Positions 54,186-63,848 are shown, counted from the first letter of the stretch. The stretch: 64,000 bases of DNA from Paenibacillus sp. TCA20 (GCF_000732325.1 NZ_BBIW01000005.1:1-64000); one strand, 5' to 3'. Made by a program: numbers and translations. Notes: generated by a model not told the origin, from the letters alone.

Positions 54186-54210
54186 TATTTGCTTCATTGG
54201 AATTAAGGCT

Positions 54211-54247
54211 AGAGAAGTACCTGCTTTGACAGGTACTTCTCTTTTTG
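54211..54247 (+). terminator. Terminator of cysJI
   Basis: AGAGAAGTACCTG (54211-54223) pairs perfectly with CAGGTACTTCTCT (54230-54242), followed by TTTT. Confidence 0.85.
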
Positions 54248-54266
54248 TTATGGCTCTTGTACTGCT

Positions 54267-54668
54267 TTACTTTTTCGATTGAAGCCACCATAAGTTTTGA
54301 AATGGATCGACAAACCCTGCCATGCAGCCGCCAACTTCATCTTCCATCACTTCCATCACTGATGCTGCACCAGCTGCGATTGCTTTCTCGTAAGTATCTG
54401 CTACGTTATCCACATATATATACATTTGAATTGGAATTAATCCGTCATTTTTTAACTCACCGCATACGCCTGGACCGCAGCTGCCATCATGTGAAGTATC
54501 GGCAAAGTAAATGAGGCTCTCACCGATTTTCATTTCTGCATGAATAATTCCTCCTGTTTCTTCATGCTTATTAACCTTCACGACCTCGGACTGAAAAACA
54601 GACTTGGTAAAATCAATAAATTGGGATGCACTCAGCACCATGAAATAGGGTACGATCGTATGTTTCAT
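54267..54668 (-). CDS. VOC/PhnB-like protein
   Basis: 133 residues from ATG 54668 (an upstream GTG at 54680 is too near the ribosome binding site AAGGAG). It has two beta-alpha-beta-beta-beta halves typical of the vicinal oxygen chelate fold, with the PhnB-like phrases HAEMKIGESLIYFAD and GFVDPFQNLWWL. Members include bleomycin-resistance-like and glyoxalase-like proteins; metal ligands and function are unclear here. It is alone on the minus strand. Confidence 0.8.
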   Translation of the reverse strand: MKHTIVPYFMVLSASQFIDFTKSVFQSEVVKVNKHEETGGIIHAEMKIGESLIYFADTSHDGSCGPGVCGELKNDGLIPIQMYIYVDNVADTYEKAIAAGAASVMEVMEDEVGGCMAGFVDPFQNLWWLQSKK

Positions 54669-54839
54669 TTTGAACTTCACTCCTTAGGATTTTGATAAAT
54701 TTCACCTTACATTTAGATCATATAATATTGATGCAAATGCTAAGGTTTGTTATGTTTTTTACTGAAGTAAGGGTATTCTATACTTAAAAGCCGTCATGAG
54801 GTTTAATTTCAAATAACAAGATGTTCATAGGAGTAGTTT

Positions 54840-55553
54840 ATGAGAGGGATTGACATAGCCAAGAAATTGAACATTAGCACCAGTGCCTTAAGGCATTATG
54901 AATCCTGGGGGTTGGTTCCTAAGGTGGAAAGGGAGAAGAATGGATACCGAATTTATACCGTGGAGCATGAGGCCTATTTTCAATGTATCCGTGCGCTCTT
55001 GCCTGGATTTGGTATGGAATTGATTAAGGAGCTTATGCCACTTATTATAAGAGGGAACAAGATGGAGGCATTATGGCTGGTTAATCAAGCACAGGTAAAG
55101 CTACATACAGAGAAGGAAACTGTACAAAAAACGGCAGAAATACTTGAATTAAATGAGCTGATGGAAATTCCGCGTTTCTTTGATCGAAATTATTTTACAA
55201 TTGGGGATGTAGCAAGAGAAGCAAATGTATCTACGTCTGCCATCCGACACTGGGAGAAGGAAGGGTTGATCACTCCAGATCGACACAAGGATAGTGGATT
55301 TCGTATTTACAATGCGTCTGATATCCGAAGAGTACTGATCATTCGAACTGTGCAAAAAGCCGCCTATTCATTGAACATTGTTCGTGAGGTATTAGCGGAT
55401 CTTGAGAAGTATAACATTGCCCAGGCGAAAGAAATAACACTAAAGTCACTGGCCTACAATGATTACGCATTAGAAGAACAAGTACGTGGAATAGCAGCGT
55501 TACAGAATCTTCTCGATGTGGTGTCTATAGTACATTTAAGACAAGGAGAATAA
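54840..55553 (+). CDS. Regulator with two MerR-type DNA-binding domains
   Basis: 237 residues containing two MerR helix-turn-helix units in one chain. The first (about 1-65) has IAKKLNISTSALRHYESWGL and RIYTVEHEAY, the second (about 118-185) has IGDVAREANVSTSAIRHWEKEGL and FRIYNASDIRR. Most MerR proteins carry one such domain and a C-terminal effector domain; this one has no evident effector domain, only helical segments. It ends four bases before the AlkC-type gene, so the two are coupled and it probably controls alkylation repair. Confidence 0.85.
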   Translation: MRGIDIAKKLNISTSALRHYESWGLVPKVEREKNGYRIYTVEHEAYFQCIRALLPGFGMELIKELMPLIIRGNKMEALWLVNQAQVKLHTEKETVQKTAEILELNELMEIPRFFDRNYFTIGDVAREANVSTSAIRHWEKEGLITPDRHKDSGFRIYNASDIRRVLIIRTVQKAAYSLNIVREVLADLEKYNIAQAKEITLKSLAYNDYALEEQVRGIAALQNLLDVVSIVHLRQGE

Positions 55554-55557
55554 TTAC

Positions 55558-56691
55558 ATGGCAGAACCGTTGAAAAAAATATATAATCCAACCTTTCTAA
55601 TGGAGTTCGGACAAACGATACAAGCTGCTGATCCTTCCTTTCCGGCTGAAGCTTTCGTAGATAAAGTCATGAATGAGCATTGGGAGGAGCTTGCTCTGAA
55701 AGCTCGGATTCGTCATATTACTAACGTGCTTGGAACTTTATTGCCTGAACGATATGAACATGCAATAGATATTTTACTTGAAGTGAACCGGCATTGCTCT
55801 GGTTTCCCTTATCTGATTCTACCAGATTATGTCGAGGTATTCGGTCAAGCCGATGAGCATTTTGAGCTGTCCATGCGAGCACTTGAGGCATTTACGCAGC
55901 ATTCTTCTGCTGAGTTTGCGGTAAGACCGTTTATTATTCAGCATCCTAAACGGATGATGAAGCAAATGCGATCCTGGTCTACAAGTGAGAATGAGCATGT
56001 ACGGCGGCTCGCAAGTGAAGGTTGCAGACCAAGACTGCCGTGGGGACAAGCATTGACAGAATTTAAGCGTGATCCCGCTCCAATCCTGCCTATACTGACT
56101 CAATTGAAGACGGATCCATCCTTATATGTTCGTAAAAGTGTGGCCAACAATCTGAATGACATTGCGAAGGATCACCCAGAGCTGGTTCTACAGATTGCCA
56201 AGGAATGGATGGGACAGAATCCGCATACGGATTGGATTGTCAGACATGCCTGCAGAAGCTTAATTCGCTCAGCCGAACCGGAAGTGATGGCCCTGTTCGG
56301 ATACACTTCAGCCTCAGAGACAACGCCGCTAGCTATGGAGGCAGCCGTGTCGGTAGTTCCTGTCACGATAAATATTGGAGAGAATACAACACTCAGGTAC
56401 GAGCTGCTTGTTCGCACAGGTCCCCCTGTTCGTATTCGAATCGAATACGGTATTGATTTTGTTAAGGCTGGAAGCAAGGTTTCCCGCAAAAAATTTCTGT
56501 TATCGGACAAAACAGTAGAAGGAGGTTCCCGGCTTAGCGGCTCAAGGACCCATCGCTGGGCAGATTTGAGCACACGCCGCCATTACCCCGGCCTTCACCG
56601 TATTGTACTGCTCTTGAACGGTCAGGAAATTGCGTATACGGAATTACAGCTTCAAAATGCCATAGAGGGACCAGCTTTAAGCAATTTATAA
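55558..56691 (+). CDS. alkC: AlkC-type DNA alkylation repair glycosylase
   Basis: 377 residues. The N-terminal about 255 residues form HEAT-like helical repeats (IRHITNVLGTLLPERYEHAIDI; SASENEHVRRLASEG-like turn; SLYVRKSVANNLNDIAKDHP), as in AlkC/AlkD glycosylases that remove 3-methyladenine and other cationic lesions without base flipping. The C-terminal about 110 residues form a beta-sandwich Ig-like domain, as in the longer AlkC class. The start lies four bases after the stop of the double-MerR regulator, with AAGGAG upstream. Together they form a probable alkylation-stress operon, closed by the terminator at 56705. Confidence 0.85.
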   Translation: MAEPLKKIYNPTFLMEFGQTIQAADPSFPAEAFVDKVMNEHWEELALKARIRHITNVLGTLLPERYEHAIDILLEVNRHCSGFPYLILPDYVEVFGQADEHFELSMRALEAFTQHSSAEFAVRPFIIQHPKRMMKQMRSWSTSENEHVRRLASEGCRPRLPWGQALTEFKRDPAPILPILTQLKTDPSLYVRKSVANNLNDIAKDHPELVLQIAKEWMGQNPHTDWIVRHACRSLIRSAEPEVMALFGYTSASETTPLAMEAAVSVVPVTINIGENTTLRYELLVRTGPPVRIRIEYGIDFVKAGSKVSRKKFLLSDKTVEGGSRLSGSRTHRWADLSTRRHYPGLHRIVLLLNGQEIAYTELQLQNAIEGPALSNL

Positions 56692-56704
56692 CAAATAATT
56701 GATG

Positions 56705-56746
56705 CGCCCGAGGTCTATTACTTTAGACTTCGGGCGTTTTGTTTTT
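56705..56746 (+). terminator. Rho-independent terminator
   Basis: CGCCCGAGGTCT (56705-56716) pairs with AGACTTCGGGCG (56725-56736), one mismatch, then TTTTGTTTTT. Confidence 0.85.
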
Positions 56747-56803
56747 CCCCCAAAGAAAATGACGACTTTTAAACAAGAATGCTGTAATATTAACTCACTT
56801 CAT

Positions 56804-56818
56804 TTGGAAGCGCTATCA
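56804..56818. promoter_or_regulatory. CcpA cre site of sugar importer 3
   Basis: TTGGAAGCGCTATCA is a full match to the cre consensus, about 30 bp before the histidine kinase start. Confidence 0.6.
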
Positions 56819-56845
56819 AAAAGAAGAGAGGAGATGAGTATTTAT

Positions 56846-58636
56846 ATGAGGAAGCTTGCCGAGAGAGTCCTTCAATCACTGCATTCCATCGTTGTTCAAT
56901 TGTTTTTGCTCTTTTTTATCGGTATGGCCATACCGGTAATCATCATGGGATACCTGTCATATGAAAAATCAGCCTCCATTGTAGAGGAGCAGGTAAGCAA
57001 GGTAGCGTCTCTTACGATAACGCAGCTGAGTGACAAATTGAATATGTTCTTCAAGAAAATCGACGATTCCTCCATGATGCTTCTCAACAGCAAAATTATC
57101 CACGGCATATTGGAGGATCAGGAATCCGGATTATACGAGAGCACCGCTAAGGTGAAAGAGGGAAAAGATTTGCTGACCTCCATTATGATCAACTCGCCTG
57201 AGATTCTGGATATTTATATTTTTGATATCAAAAAGCGGAATTCTGTGCTCAGCGCCGACTCCTTTATGTCGATTCCCAACCATGAGCAATCCGAGTGGTT
57301 TAAGCAGATTTTTCAGGCTAATGGAGCCTCTGTCTGGTTTGGTTTATCGGAGGAATCGTACCTCAAACAGGCGGGTATGGGCTTTCCTATATTCGGATTT
57401 GGCCGGGCTATTCGCAGCTGGGAAACAGGTGAAATAACCGGAATTTTATTTTTTGAAATGATGGGCAATGTGCTGATTTCGGAGCTCGACAAGGTCCAGT
57501 TTGGTGACAGCGGTTATGTGGTCATCACGAATGATGAGCATCAGTATTTTTATCATCCGGACAAGACACTCTACGGGCAAATCAGTGATCTGGAGCTCCC
57601 CGCTCAAATGAGGCAGTTTCACAGTGGAAATAAGAGCACTCTCATGATTCCTGAAAAAATGAACAACGGCTGGTATGTTCACGGCATTGTACCGCTGGAA
57701 GAACTGACAGCTGATTCCGCAAGTATTCGAAAATTCACAGTATGGATTATACTCTGTGCTCTTCTGTTTGCAATAGGAATGGGTTATTTTGTCACCTTAA
57801 AAATAGGAAATCCGCTGGTGAAGCTGAGCCGTTTGATGCGAAAAGGAGAAGAGGGCAATCTTAGTGTGCGAAGTCCGGATGTAGGAAGCAATGAAATTGG
57901 ACAGCTTGGCAAGAGCTTTAACAAAATGATTGAACAGATCGATATCCTCATTCAACAAATCGCAAGAGAGGAGCGAGAGAAGAAACTGGCGGAAATCAGG
58001 GCTCTCCGCTACCAAATTAACCCTCACTTTCTCTATAACACACTGAATTCCATCCGATGGCTGGCCAGGCTGAACCGAACGACAGAGGTCGATCACACGA
58101 TAACAACACTTGTACAGCTTCTCGAAGGGAGCTTAGCCCGCGACGGTGTTTTTATAAGGCTGGGAGAGGAGCTGGATCTGCTTACTAAATATATGATCAT
58201 TCAAAATTACAGATATGATTATGAGATTCAGCTGGACATCAGCTGTCCGGATGAGCTTAGGGAAATACCGCTGCCGCGTATGCTGCTTCAGCCTATTGTA
58301 GAAAATGCTATTTTTCATGGTATTGCTCCAAAGGACAGTGGAGGCCGTATCGAGATTAAGGTTGCTTTGAACGAAAAGGATTTAACAATTCTCATTCGTG
58401 ATGACGGTGTTGGGATGAGCAGTGATCGATTGGAGGAGCTGTTGAACCGGGACAGAGAACGATTTAACCAAGGGATGATGAATATCGGAGTCAGGCATGT
58501 GCATCAAACCATTCAATTGTATTACGGCGATAACTATGGCGTGCAAATGAGAAGCGGAATTGGGGCCGGAACCGAAGTGAAGATTACCTTATCCAGCCAA
58601 GGGGGAGATTTGGATGTGCAGGGTGCTGTTGGTTGA
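56846..58636 (+). CDS. YesM-type sensor histidine kinase
   Basis: 596 residues from ATG 56846; ATG 56834 is also possible but is adjacent to its own ribosome binding site. Two membrane helices (about 18-40 and 297-318) enclose an extracellular cache-like sensor. A HAMP linker leads to the His_kinase domain with H-box YQINPHFLYNTLNSIRWLA (His394) and an HATPase domain with VENAIFHG, DDGVGM and GIGAGTEV. It phosphorylates the response regulator encoded immediately downstream, with a 23-bp overlap. The signal is probably a sugar or its binding protein from the importer at 60282-63451. Confidence 0.9.
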   Translation: MRKLAERVLQSLHSIVVQLFLLFFIGMAIPVIIMGYLSYEKSASIVEEQVSKVASLTITQLSDKLNMFFKKIDDSSMMLLNSKIIHGILEDQESGLYESTAKVKEGKDLLTSIMINSPEILDIYIFDIKKRNSVLSADSFMSIPNHEQSEWFKQIFQANGASVWFGLSEESYLKQAGMGFPIFGFGRAIRSWETGEITGILFFEMMGNVLISELDKVQFGDSGYVVITNDEHQYFYHPDKTLYGQISDLELPAQMRQFHSGNKSTLMIPEKMNNGWYVHGIVPLEELTADSASIRKFTVWIILCALLFAIGMGYFVTLKIGNPLVKLSRLMRKGEEGNLSVRSPDVGSNEIGQLGKSFNKMIEQIDILIQQIAREEREKKLAEIRALRYQINPHFLYNTLNSIRWLARLNRTTEVDHTITTLVQLLEGSLARDGVFIRLGEELDLLTKYMIIQNYRYDYEIQLDISCPDELREIPLPRMLLQPIVENAIFHGIAPKDSGGRIEIKVALNEKDLTILIRDDGVGMSSDRLEELLNRDRERFNQGMMNIGVRHVHQTIQLYYGDNYGVQMRSGIGAGTEVKITLSSQGGDLDVQGAVG

Positions 58637-60140
58637 TGACGAGAAAATAGCAAGAACAGGACTAAGGACGGTCTTTGATTGGAAAGGGCATGGCTATGAA
58701 GTCGTAGGTGAAGCAGCTAACGGTGCTAAGGCGATGAAATGGGTCGAGAGCAGAGACATCGATATCCTCATTACGGACATTGCAATGCCGGTTATGGATG
58801 GGCTTGAGTTAACCCGTGCAGCCAGGGAGTTGTGTCCTTGGGTTCAAGTCCTGCTGTTGAGCTGCCATAGTGACTTTAAATACGTAAGGGAAGGAATCCG
58901 GCTAGGTGCCTCGGATTATATCTTGAAACCAACATTAACTGAAAGCACGTTAGTCCCTGTCCTTGATCAGCTGCGAAAAAAAATGCACCAGGAAAAACAA
59001 AACCTTCGGATACTAAACGAATATAGGAAGGAGGCTATCCTGCTGCCGTATAAAAAGAAAGAGCACCTGCTGTACAAGGCACTGTCAGAAGATATAGTTG
59101 CCTCAACAGCCTTTCATACGGAGATGACTGCAGGACCATTTCGGATGGCTGTATTAGACACTGACGGCTCCAATATTTCGTTAGAACAGCTCAAGAAGCG
59201 ATGGTATGAGGTGTTTCCGAATAGCATCTTCTGTACTGCTTATTCTCATCAATGTGTAATCTATTTGCCTGAGGATACGGCGAAGATCCCTTTACTGGCC
59301 GAGTGGATAGACACGCAGCGCAGCCTCCGGGATTTCTCAAGCTCAGAACTCAATTTGACTATTGGAATAAGCAGGAAGCATCCACCTTTACACCGGATTC
59401 GTTCTGCATGGGAAGAGGCGAGAACAGCGCTTGCCGCGACGTTTTTCACTGGACCAGGAAAGGTGCTGACTGCTGAAACAATGGAAAAGGATTACCCTGC
59501 AGATTCAGCAAATAACCAGGAATCGATATTGCAATTTACCGACATGATCCGCTCTGGCCTGTATAGCAAAGGAGAGGAAATCCTCGAGAATATATGCAGG
59601 TGCTGGATGAGCTCAAACAGCAAGCAGCGGGTAATCACAGAGGCGGAAGGAGTGTTAAGCCTGTTTGTTCAGCAGGGAGCAAAGCACGAAATTGCTGCTC
59701 ACATCAGGCAGCTGGATCGGTTAAAGCAGGTTCATGAAGTGATCGTTATTGTCAAACAGGATTATCGTGATCTTGTCGCAGCGTTATCTACTGCTCTGTC
59801 TCCGGAAGAATCCATCCATGAACGAATTGTGGCCCAAGCAGTCAGTTATATAGAGACCCATTTCAGAAAAAGTATTTCACTTCAAGAAGTAGCAAGTCAC
59901 GTATCCGTAAGCCGTAATTACTTTAGTGAGATGTTTAAACGCGTAACCGGGCATACCTTCATAGATTATTTGATTCATTTAAGGCTTGGGCATGCTAAAC
60001 ACCTGCTGGGAAGCTCCTCGCTCAAAGTGTATGAGGTAGCAGAAATGTCCGGTTTCAATGATGTAAAGCACTTCAGCAAACAATTTAAGAAATGGGTCGG
60101 CATATCTCCTGCTGAATATCAAGGGTTGTATCGCAAATGA
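58614..60140 (+). CDS. YesN-type response regulator with AraC output
   Basis: 508 residues. The receiver domain (1-120) has Asp55 as phosphorylation site (LITDIAMPVMDG) with acidic pair DDE at 8-10 and the lysine in DYILKP; the middle region is the YesN-type linker; the C-terminal AraC double helix-turn-helix occupies about 400-505 (SLQEVASHVSVSRNYFSEMF, then FNDVKHFSKQFKKWVGISPAEY). The start codon overlaps the kinase gene by 23 bases behind AAGGGGGAG. It is expected to activate the adjacent importer. Confidence 0.9.
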   Translation: MCRVLLVDDEKIARTGLRTVFDWKGHGYEVVGEAANGAKAMKWVESRDIDILITDIAMPVMDGLELTRAARELCPWVQVLLLSCHSDFKYVREGIRLGASDYILKPTLTESTLVPVLDQLRKKMHQEKQNLRILNEYRKEAILLPYKKKEHLLYKALSEDIVASTAFHTEMTAGPFRMAVLDTDGSNISLEQLKKRWYEVFPNSIFCTAYSHQCVIYLPEDTAKIPLLAEWIDTQRSLRDFSSSELNLTIGISRKHPPLHRIRSAWEEARTALAATFFTGPGKVLTAETMEKDYPADSANNQESILQFTDMIRSGLYSKGEEILENICRCWMSSNSKQRVITEAEGVLSLFVQQGAKHEIAAHIRQLDRLKQVHEVIVIVKQDYRDLVAALSTALSPEESIHERIVAQAVSYIETHFRKSISLQEVASHVSVSRNYFSEMFKRVTGHTFIDYLIHLRLGHAKHLLGSSSLKVYEVAEMSGFNDVKHFSKQFKKWVGISPAEYQGLYRK

Positions 60141-60203
60141 ATCATCGGAATCCAACACACTCTTTCGGAACATATCCCGTTCAATGGATAGTTCAACCCG
60201 ATT

Positions 60204-60222
60204 TATAATAAAAGCGCTTACA
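60204..60222 (+). promoter_or_regulatory. -10 box overlapping a cre-like site
   Basis: TATAAT (60204-60209) is followed by ATAAAAGCGCTTACA (60208-60222), cre consensus with one mismatch. It sits 60 bp before the binding protein gene. Confidence 0.5.
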
Positions 60223-60281
60223 AAAAATACTTCGTAGTGAAGTCATCTACATTCAGCACCTAAAATTCATGGGAGGGAAAA

Positions 60282-61598
60282 ATGATGACAAGAAAACAGG
60301 CTAGAGGGGCGATGCTTGTACTCGCGCTGTTGTTCTCCACAATTCTTCAAGCATGCAGCGGAGCAGGAAGCGAAGGATCGGACGGAGAGTCGGGGGAAAA
60401 GGTAAAGATCAAATGGGCAAGCTGGGGCAACCCGGGAGAACTCAGCCGGTATCAGGAGCTGACGAAAGAATTTAACAGCACGCATGCTGACATTGAGGCA
60501 GAATTTATTCCGATCCCCGGTGAGTACGACCAAAAAATTCTGACACAGCTTACAGGAGGAACAGCCCCGGATATCTTTTATGCCGGAGATGGACTTATCG
60601 TTAAATTGATTGAGAACAACAGTATTGAGAATCTTACACCGCTTATGGAGGCGGAAGGCAGCCTGATTAAAGAGGAGGACTACTTTCCAGGGTTATGGGG
60701 TGCAGCTCAGCGGGACGGACAAACCTATGGTGTTCCCGTAGACTGCAATCCGATGGTGCTCTGGTATAACAAAAAGGTGCTTGAGGAGGCGGGAATAACG
60801 GAACTGCCTGCAGAGTTGCAGGGGCGCGGAGAATGGACATGGGACAAATTTGAGGAGATGACGACCAAAATTCGTGAGAGCAATAAATACGGATACGTAT
60901 TGGATAACAGCTGGAACACTTATCATAGCTGGGTTACTTCGAACGGAGGCCAGATTTATGATGGGAATGGTCAATTTATCGGAGCAACGGATGAGCGCTC
61001 CAAGGAAGCATTTCAGTTTCTATACGATAACGTAAGAGTAAAGAATATTACGTTCTCAGGCACCCTTCCCAAAGGACAAGGCGGAGATGCAATGTTCATG
61101 TCCAACCAAGTTGGCTTTGTCGGTGCTGGGCGCTGGTACCTGCCGTTGTTTAAGAAAAATGCCAGCCTGGAATATGATGTCGTGACATGGCCGACAAACA
61201 CCGGCAACAAAATCGAGCCGGCAGGGATAGCCACTGCCTATCTCGTGCTTAATAAAGCCTCAAAGAACAAAGAGGCAGCCTTTCAGTTCTTCTCCGAATA
61301 TCTCAACAGCGATGGTCAAAAATTCCGCCTGCAAGGCGGTAGTAATGCCGTTCCATCCGTTGGAGGGGTTGATGAAGTTGTACTTGAGGGCAACCTTCCT
61401 GAGCATGCACAGCTGTTCTTAGATGCACGTGAGGTGGGTTATGCACTTACTCCTGCTGAGGCGGGTATTCCAGGATTAACTCAGGACATCGCCTCCAAGT
61501 TCGAGGCGCTATGGCTGAAAGATCAGCCGCTGGAATCTTCTCTCATGGATATTCAGACGATGGCGAACCAGAAGATCGACGAATATAAGAGCAAGTGA
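60282..61598 (+). CDS. Sugar-binding lipoprotein (CUT1 family)
   Basis: 438 residues with a signal peptide ending in ILQAC (lipobox-like; Cys25) and a Gly/Ser-rich linker. The mature part starts KIKWASWGNPGELSRYQELT, then GGTAPDIFYAGDG and VPVDCNPMVLWYNKKVLEEAG, typical of maltose/oligosaccharide receptors. It forms an importer with the two permeases downstream; the substrate is unknown. AGGGA stands before the ATG. Confidence 0.9.
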   Translation: MMTRKQARGAMLVLALLFSTILQACSGAGSEGSDGESGEKVKIKWASWGNPGELSRYQELTKEFNSTHADIEAEFIPIPGEYDQKILTQLTGGTAPDIFYAGDGLIVKLIENNSIENLTPLMEAEGSLIKEEDYFPGLWGAAQRDGQTYGVPVDCNPMVLWYNKKVLEEAGITELPAELQGRGEWTWDKFEEMTTKIRESNKYGYVLDNSWNTYHSWVTSNGGQIYDGNGQFIGATDERSKEAFQFLYDNVRVKNITFSGTLPKGQGGDAMFMSNQVGFVGAGRWYLPLFKKNASLEYDVVTWPTNTGNKIEPAGIATAYLVLNKASKNKEAAFQFFSEYLNSDGQKFRLQGGSNAVPSVGGVDEVVLEGNLPEHAQLFLDAREVGYALTPAEAGIPGLTQDIASKFEALWLKDQPLESSLMDIQTMANQKIDEYKSK

Positions 61599-61635
61599 TA
61601 TTGATCATGTACCCAGCTAAGGAGGTGTCTGTATA

Positions 61636-62586
61636 GTGAACTTGCAGCTGCCGAGACCTTCGTTACCCTCTTCATCTCCGAAGGGTGAAATGTCCTCGGG
61701 AACAACATGGACCAACAGAAGGAAAGACGGCTTGTGGGGATATTTCTTTATCTTCCCGCAATTATTGGGTTTAATCTGTTTTGCCCTGATTCCGTTAGTT
61801 TCTGCCTTTGCCATCAGTATGATGAACTGGGACGGCATGGGAACGAAAGAGTTTGTCGGATTTGCCAATTTTGCTTCCCAGCTGAAGGATGAAGAATTTC
61901 GGATCGCTGTCGTCAACACGATCTACTATACGATTCTATCAGTACCGACAGGGATTGTTCTCGCGATGCTTGTTGCGGTTGGACTGAACAAGGTGAAGGG
62001 CAAGGTCTTTTATAGACTGATTTACTTTATGCCTAATATTACGATGTCCGTTGCGGTTGCTGTTGTTTTTATGTGGCTGTTCAATGCGGATTTTGGCCTG
62101 ATCAATCTGTACTTACAGGAGTGGTTCGGCATACAGGGACCGCAGTGGCTGACTGATAGCAGATTTGTTATGCCTTCTATCGCTCTGCTAAGTATCTGGA
62201 TGGGGCTTGGAGGAAATATGGTCCTCTTTCTGGCGGGTCTTCAAGGAATTTCGCCCACATACTATGAAGCCGCGCAGATCGACGGGGCAAGTAAATGGCA
62301 GCAGCTCAAGTACATTACGATACCACTGTTGTCGCCAACCACCTTTTTCGTAACCATTATGTCCGTTATCGGCTCATTTCAGGTCTTTGACCAGTCCTTT
62401 GTCATGACATCGGGCGGACCAGCAAAAGCCAGTTATACGATGGTTTATCATATTTATGAAATGGCATTTGTTGATTTTACTTTTGGAAAAAGCACGGCAG
62501 CGGCCGTCATTCTATTCATCGTCATCCTTACCCTTACATTGTTCCAAATGAAAATGTCGAAGCGTTGGGTGCATTATGAGGATTAG
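61636..62586 (+). CDS. Sugar ABC transporter permease (MalF type)
   Basis: 316 residues starting at GTG 61636 behind AAGGAGGT. A hydrophilic N-terminal about 35 residues is followed by six membrane helices and the EAA motif YEAAQIDGASKWQQLKYITIPL. The GGPAKASYTMVYHIYEMAF turn near the C-terminus is typical of this subfamily. It is 37 bp downstream of the binding protein gene. Confidence 0.9.
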   Translation: MNLQLPRPSLPSSSPKGEMSSGTTWTNRRKDGLWGYFFIFPQLLGLICFALIPLVSAFAISMMNWDGMGTKEFVGFANFASQLKDEEFRIAVVNTIYYTILSVPTGIVLAMLVAVGLNKVKGKVFYRLIYFMPNITMSVAVAVVFMWLFNADFGLINLYLQEWFGIQGPQWLTDSRFVMPSIALLSIWMGLGGNMVLFLAGLQGISPTYYEAAQIDGASKWQQLKYITIPLLSPTTFFVTIMSVIGSFQVFDQSFVMTSGGPAKASYTMVYHIYEMAFVDFTFGKSTAAAVILFIVILTLTLFQMKMSKRWVHYED

Positions 62587-62617
62587 AAGGCCCATCTTAT
62601 GAGAGGAGGAACCACGA

Positions 62618-63451
62618 ATGCCGCTTAAAGGCTTCAGGATCAGTACGCTGCTGCTTCATTTTGTGTTAATCATCGGCGCCTGTATCATGGCTTTGCCTTT
62701 TGTCTGGATGCTGCTCAGCTCCTTGAAGGACTTGTCCCAAGTGTTTGTCGTTCCGCCGAAATGGATTCCTGATCCGTTTGTATGGACCAACTTCAGGGAT
62801 TCTCTCACTGCGCTGCCCTTTGGCAGAGCTTATCTCAATAGTCTTTACATTAACGTCATTGTTGTCCTATGCCAGCTTATTACTTGTTCTATGGCAGCAT
62901 ATGCCTTTGCAAAAATCAAATTTCCGCTGCGGGAGCCTCTGTTCGTCATGTTTCTCGCAACTATGATGGTTCCTGGACAGGTGACCATTATTCCACTGTA
63001 TTTGATGTTTAAAAATATCGGCTGGCTGGATTCCCATCTCGCCATCATCATCCCATCTGCGCTGTTGAACGCGTTTGGCGTTTTTCTACTGAGACAGTTC
63101 TTTCGCGGAATACCAAAGGACATGGAGGAGGCATCGATAGTGGATGGCGCAGGGAGGCTGACCATCTATGCTAAAATTATGCTGCCGCTGATTAAACCGG
63201 CATTGTCTGCCTTAGGTATTTTTACTTTTCTCGGCATGTGGAACAACTTCTTTAATCCTCTTATCTTTCTAAACAGTCCAGAGAAGTTTACCGTGCCGAT
63301 GATGTTGAATTTATATCGAGGGATGTATTCAACGGACTGGACGCTAATGATGGCAGGTGCATCTATTGCCCTAATTCCGGTTCTGATCGTCTATGTAATC
63401 GGGCAAAGATACATCATTGAAGGAGTAACACTTTCGGGAATCAAAGGATAG
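62618..63451 (+). CDS. Sugar ABC transporter permease (MalG type)
   Basis: 277 residues with six membrane helices, the loop MEEASIVDGAGRLTIYAKIMLPL and a C-terminal IIEGVTLSGIKG, typical of MalG-like permeases. The ribosome binding site GAGGAGGA is strong. It is the last gene of importer 3; again no ATPase gene is present. Confidence 0.9.
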   Translation: MPLKGFRISTLLLHFVLIIGACIMALPFVWMLLSSLKDLSQVFVVPPKWIPDPFVWTNFRDSLTALPFGRAYLNSLYINVIVVLCQLITCSMAAYAFAKIKFPLREPLFVMFLATMMVPGQVTIIPLYLMFKNIGWLDSHLAIIIPSALLNAFGVFLLRQFFRGIPKDMEEASIVDGAGRLTIYAKIMLPLIKPALSALGIFTFLGMWNNFFNPLIFLNSPEKFTVPMMLNLYRGMYSTDWTLMMAGASIALIPVLIVYVIGQRYIIEGVTLSGIKG

Positions 63452-63512
63452 AAAATTTATTATAATCTTTTACTCCCTTGGGTAAGATCCCATCACTCTT
63501 TATACAAAATAA
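63452..63512 (+). other. Short gap after importer 3
   Basis: No clear terminator hairpin is seen between the last permease and the truncated kinase remnant. Confidence 0.5.
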
Positions 63513-63848
63513 AGAATAGTCCAAGATGTCGTAATTGGGAAAGTCTTGAATGAATTCTTATCGTATATGCAAAGCCGTCCCTTCTACTTCATCGTGTTAT
63601 GTCCTGATCCGGAAATGGTTGCGGAGCGAGAAGCTGCAAGAGACAAGAAAGGATACGGCGATTGGAGTCTGCATGCCCTTGATCAAGTATTAAGGAATGA
63701 AACTTCTCCTGTCGGGATGCGGCCTAACGCGCTTTCGATAATTTTAAATTACGGATCGAAGGACGAGATCCTATCTCCAAACGAGCTGATAGAAGATTTA
63801 TTAAAGGTCATATCTGAAATTCAATCCCGTTATATCCATCAACAATAA
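63513..63848 (+). pseudogene. Truncated P-loop phosphotransferase remnant
   Basis: An open frame from 63513 (no ATG or GTG; the first usable start is a TTG at 63546) encodes about 111 residues resembling the C-terminal two thirds of small P-loop phosphotransferases (VIGKVLNEFLSYMQSRPFYF, then EREAARDKKGYGDWSLHAL). The Walker A-containing N-terminus is missing, and the preceding codon is a stop (TAA 63510). No ribosome binding site precedes the TTG. It is most likely a 5'-deleted gene. An upstream fragment is not found in the window. Confidence 0.7.

Noticed and set aside
56699-56845. N-terminal extension of the histidine kinase
   Set aside because: It would start inside a strong terminator and before the cre site, and has no ribosome binding site; sequence is unlike the family.
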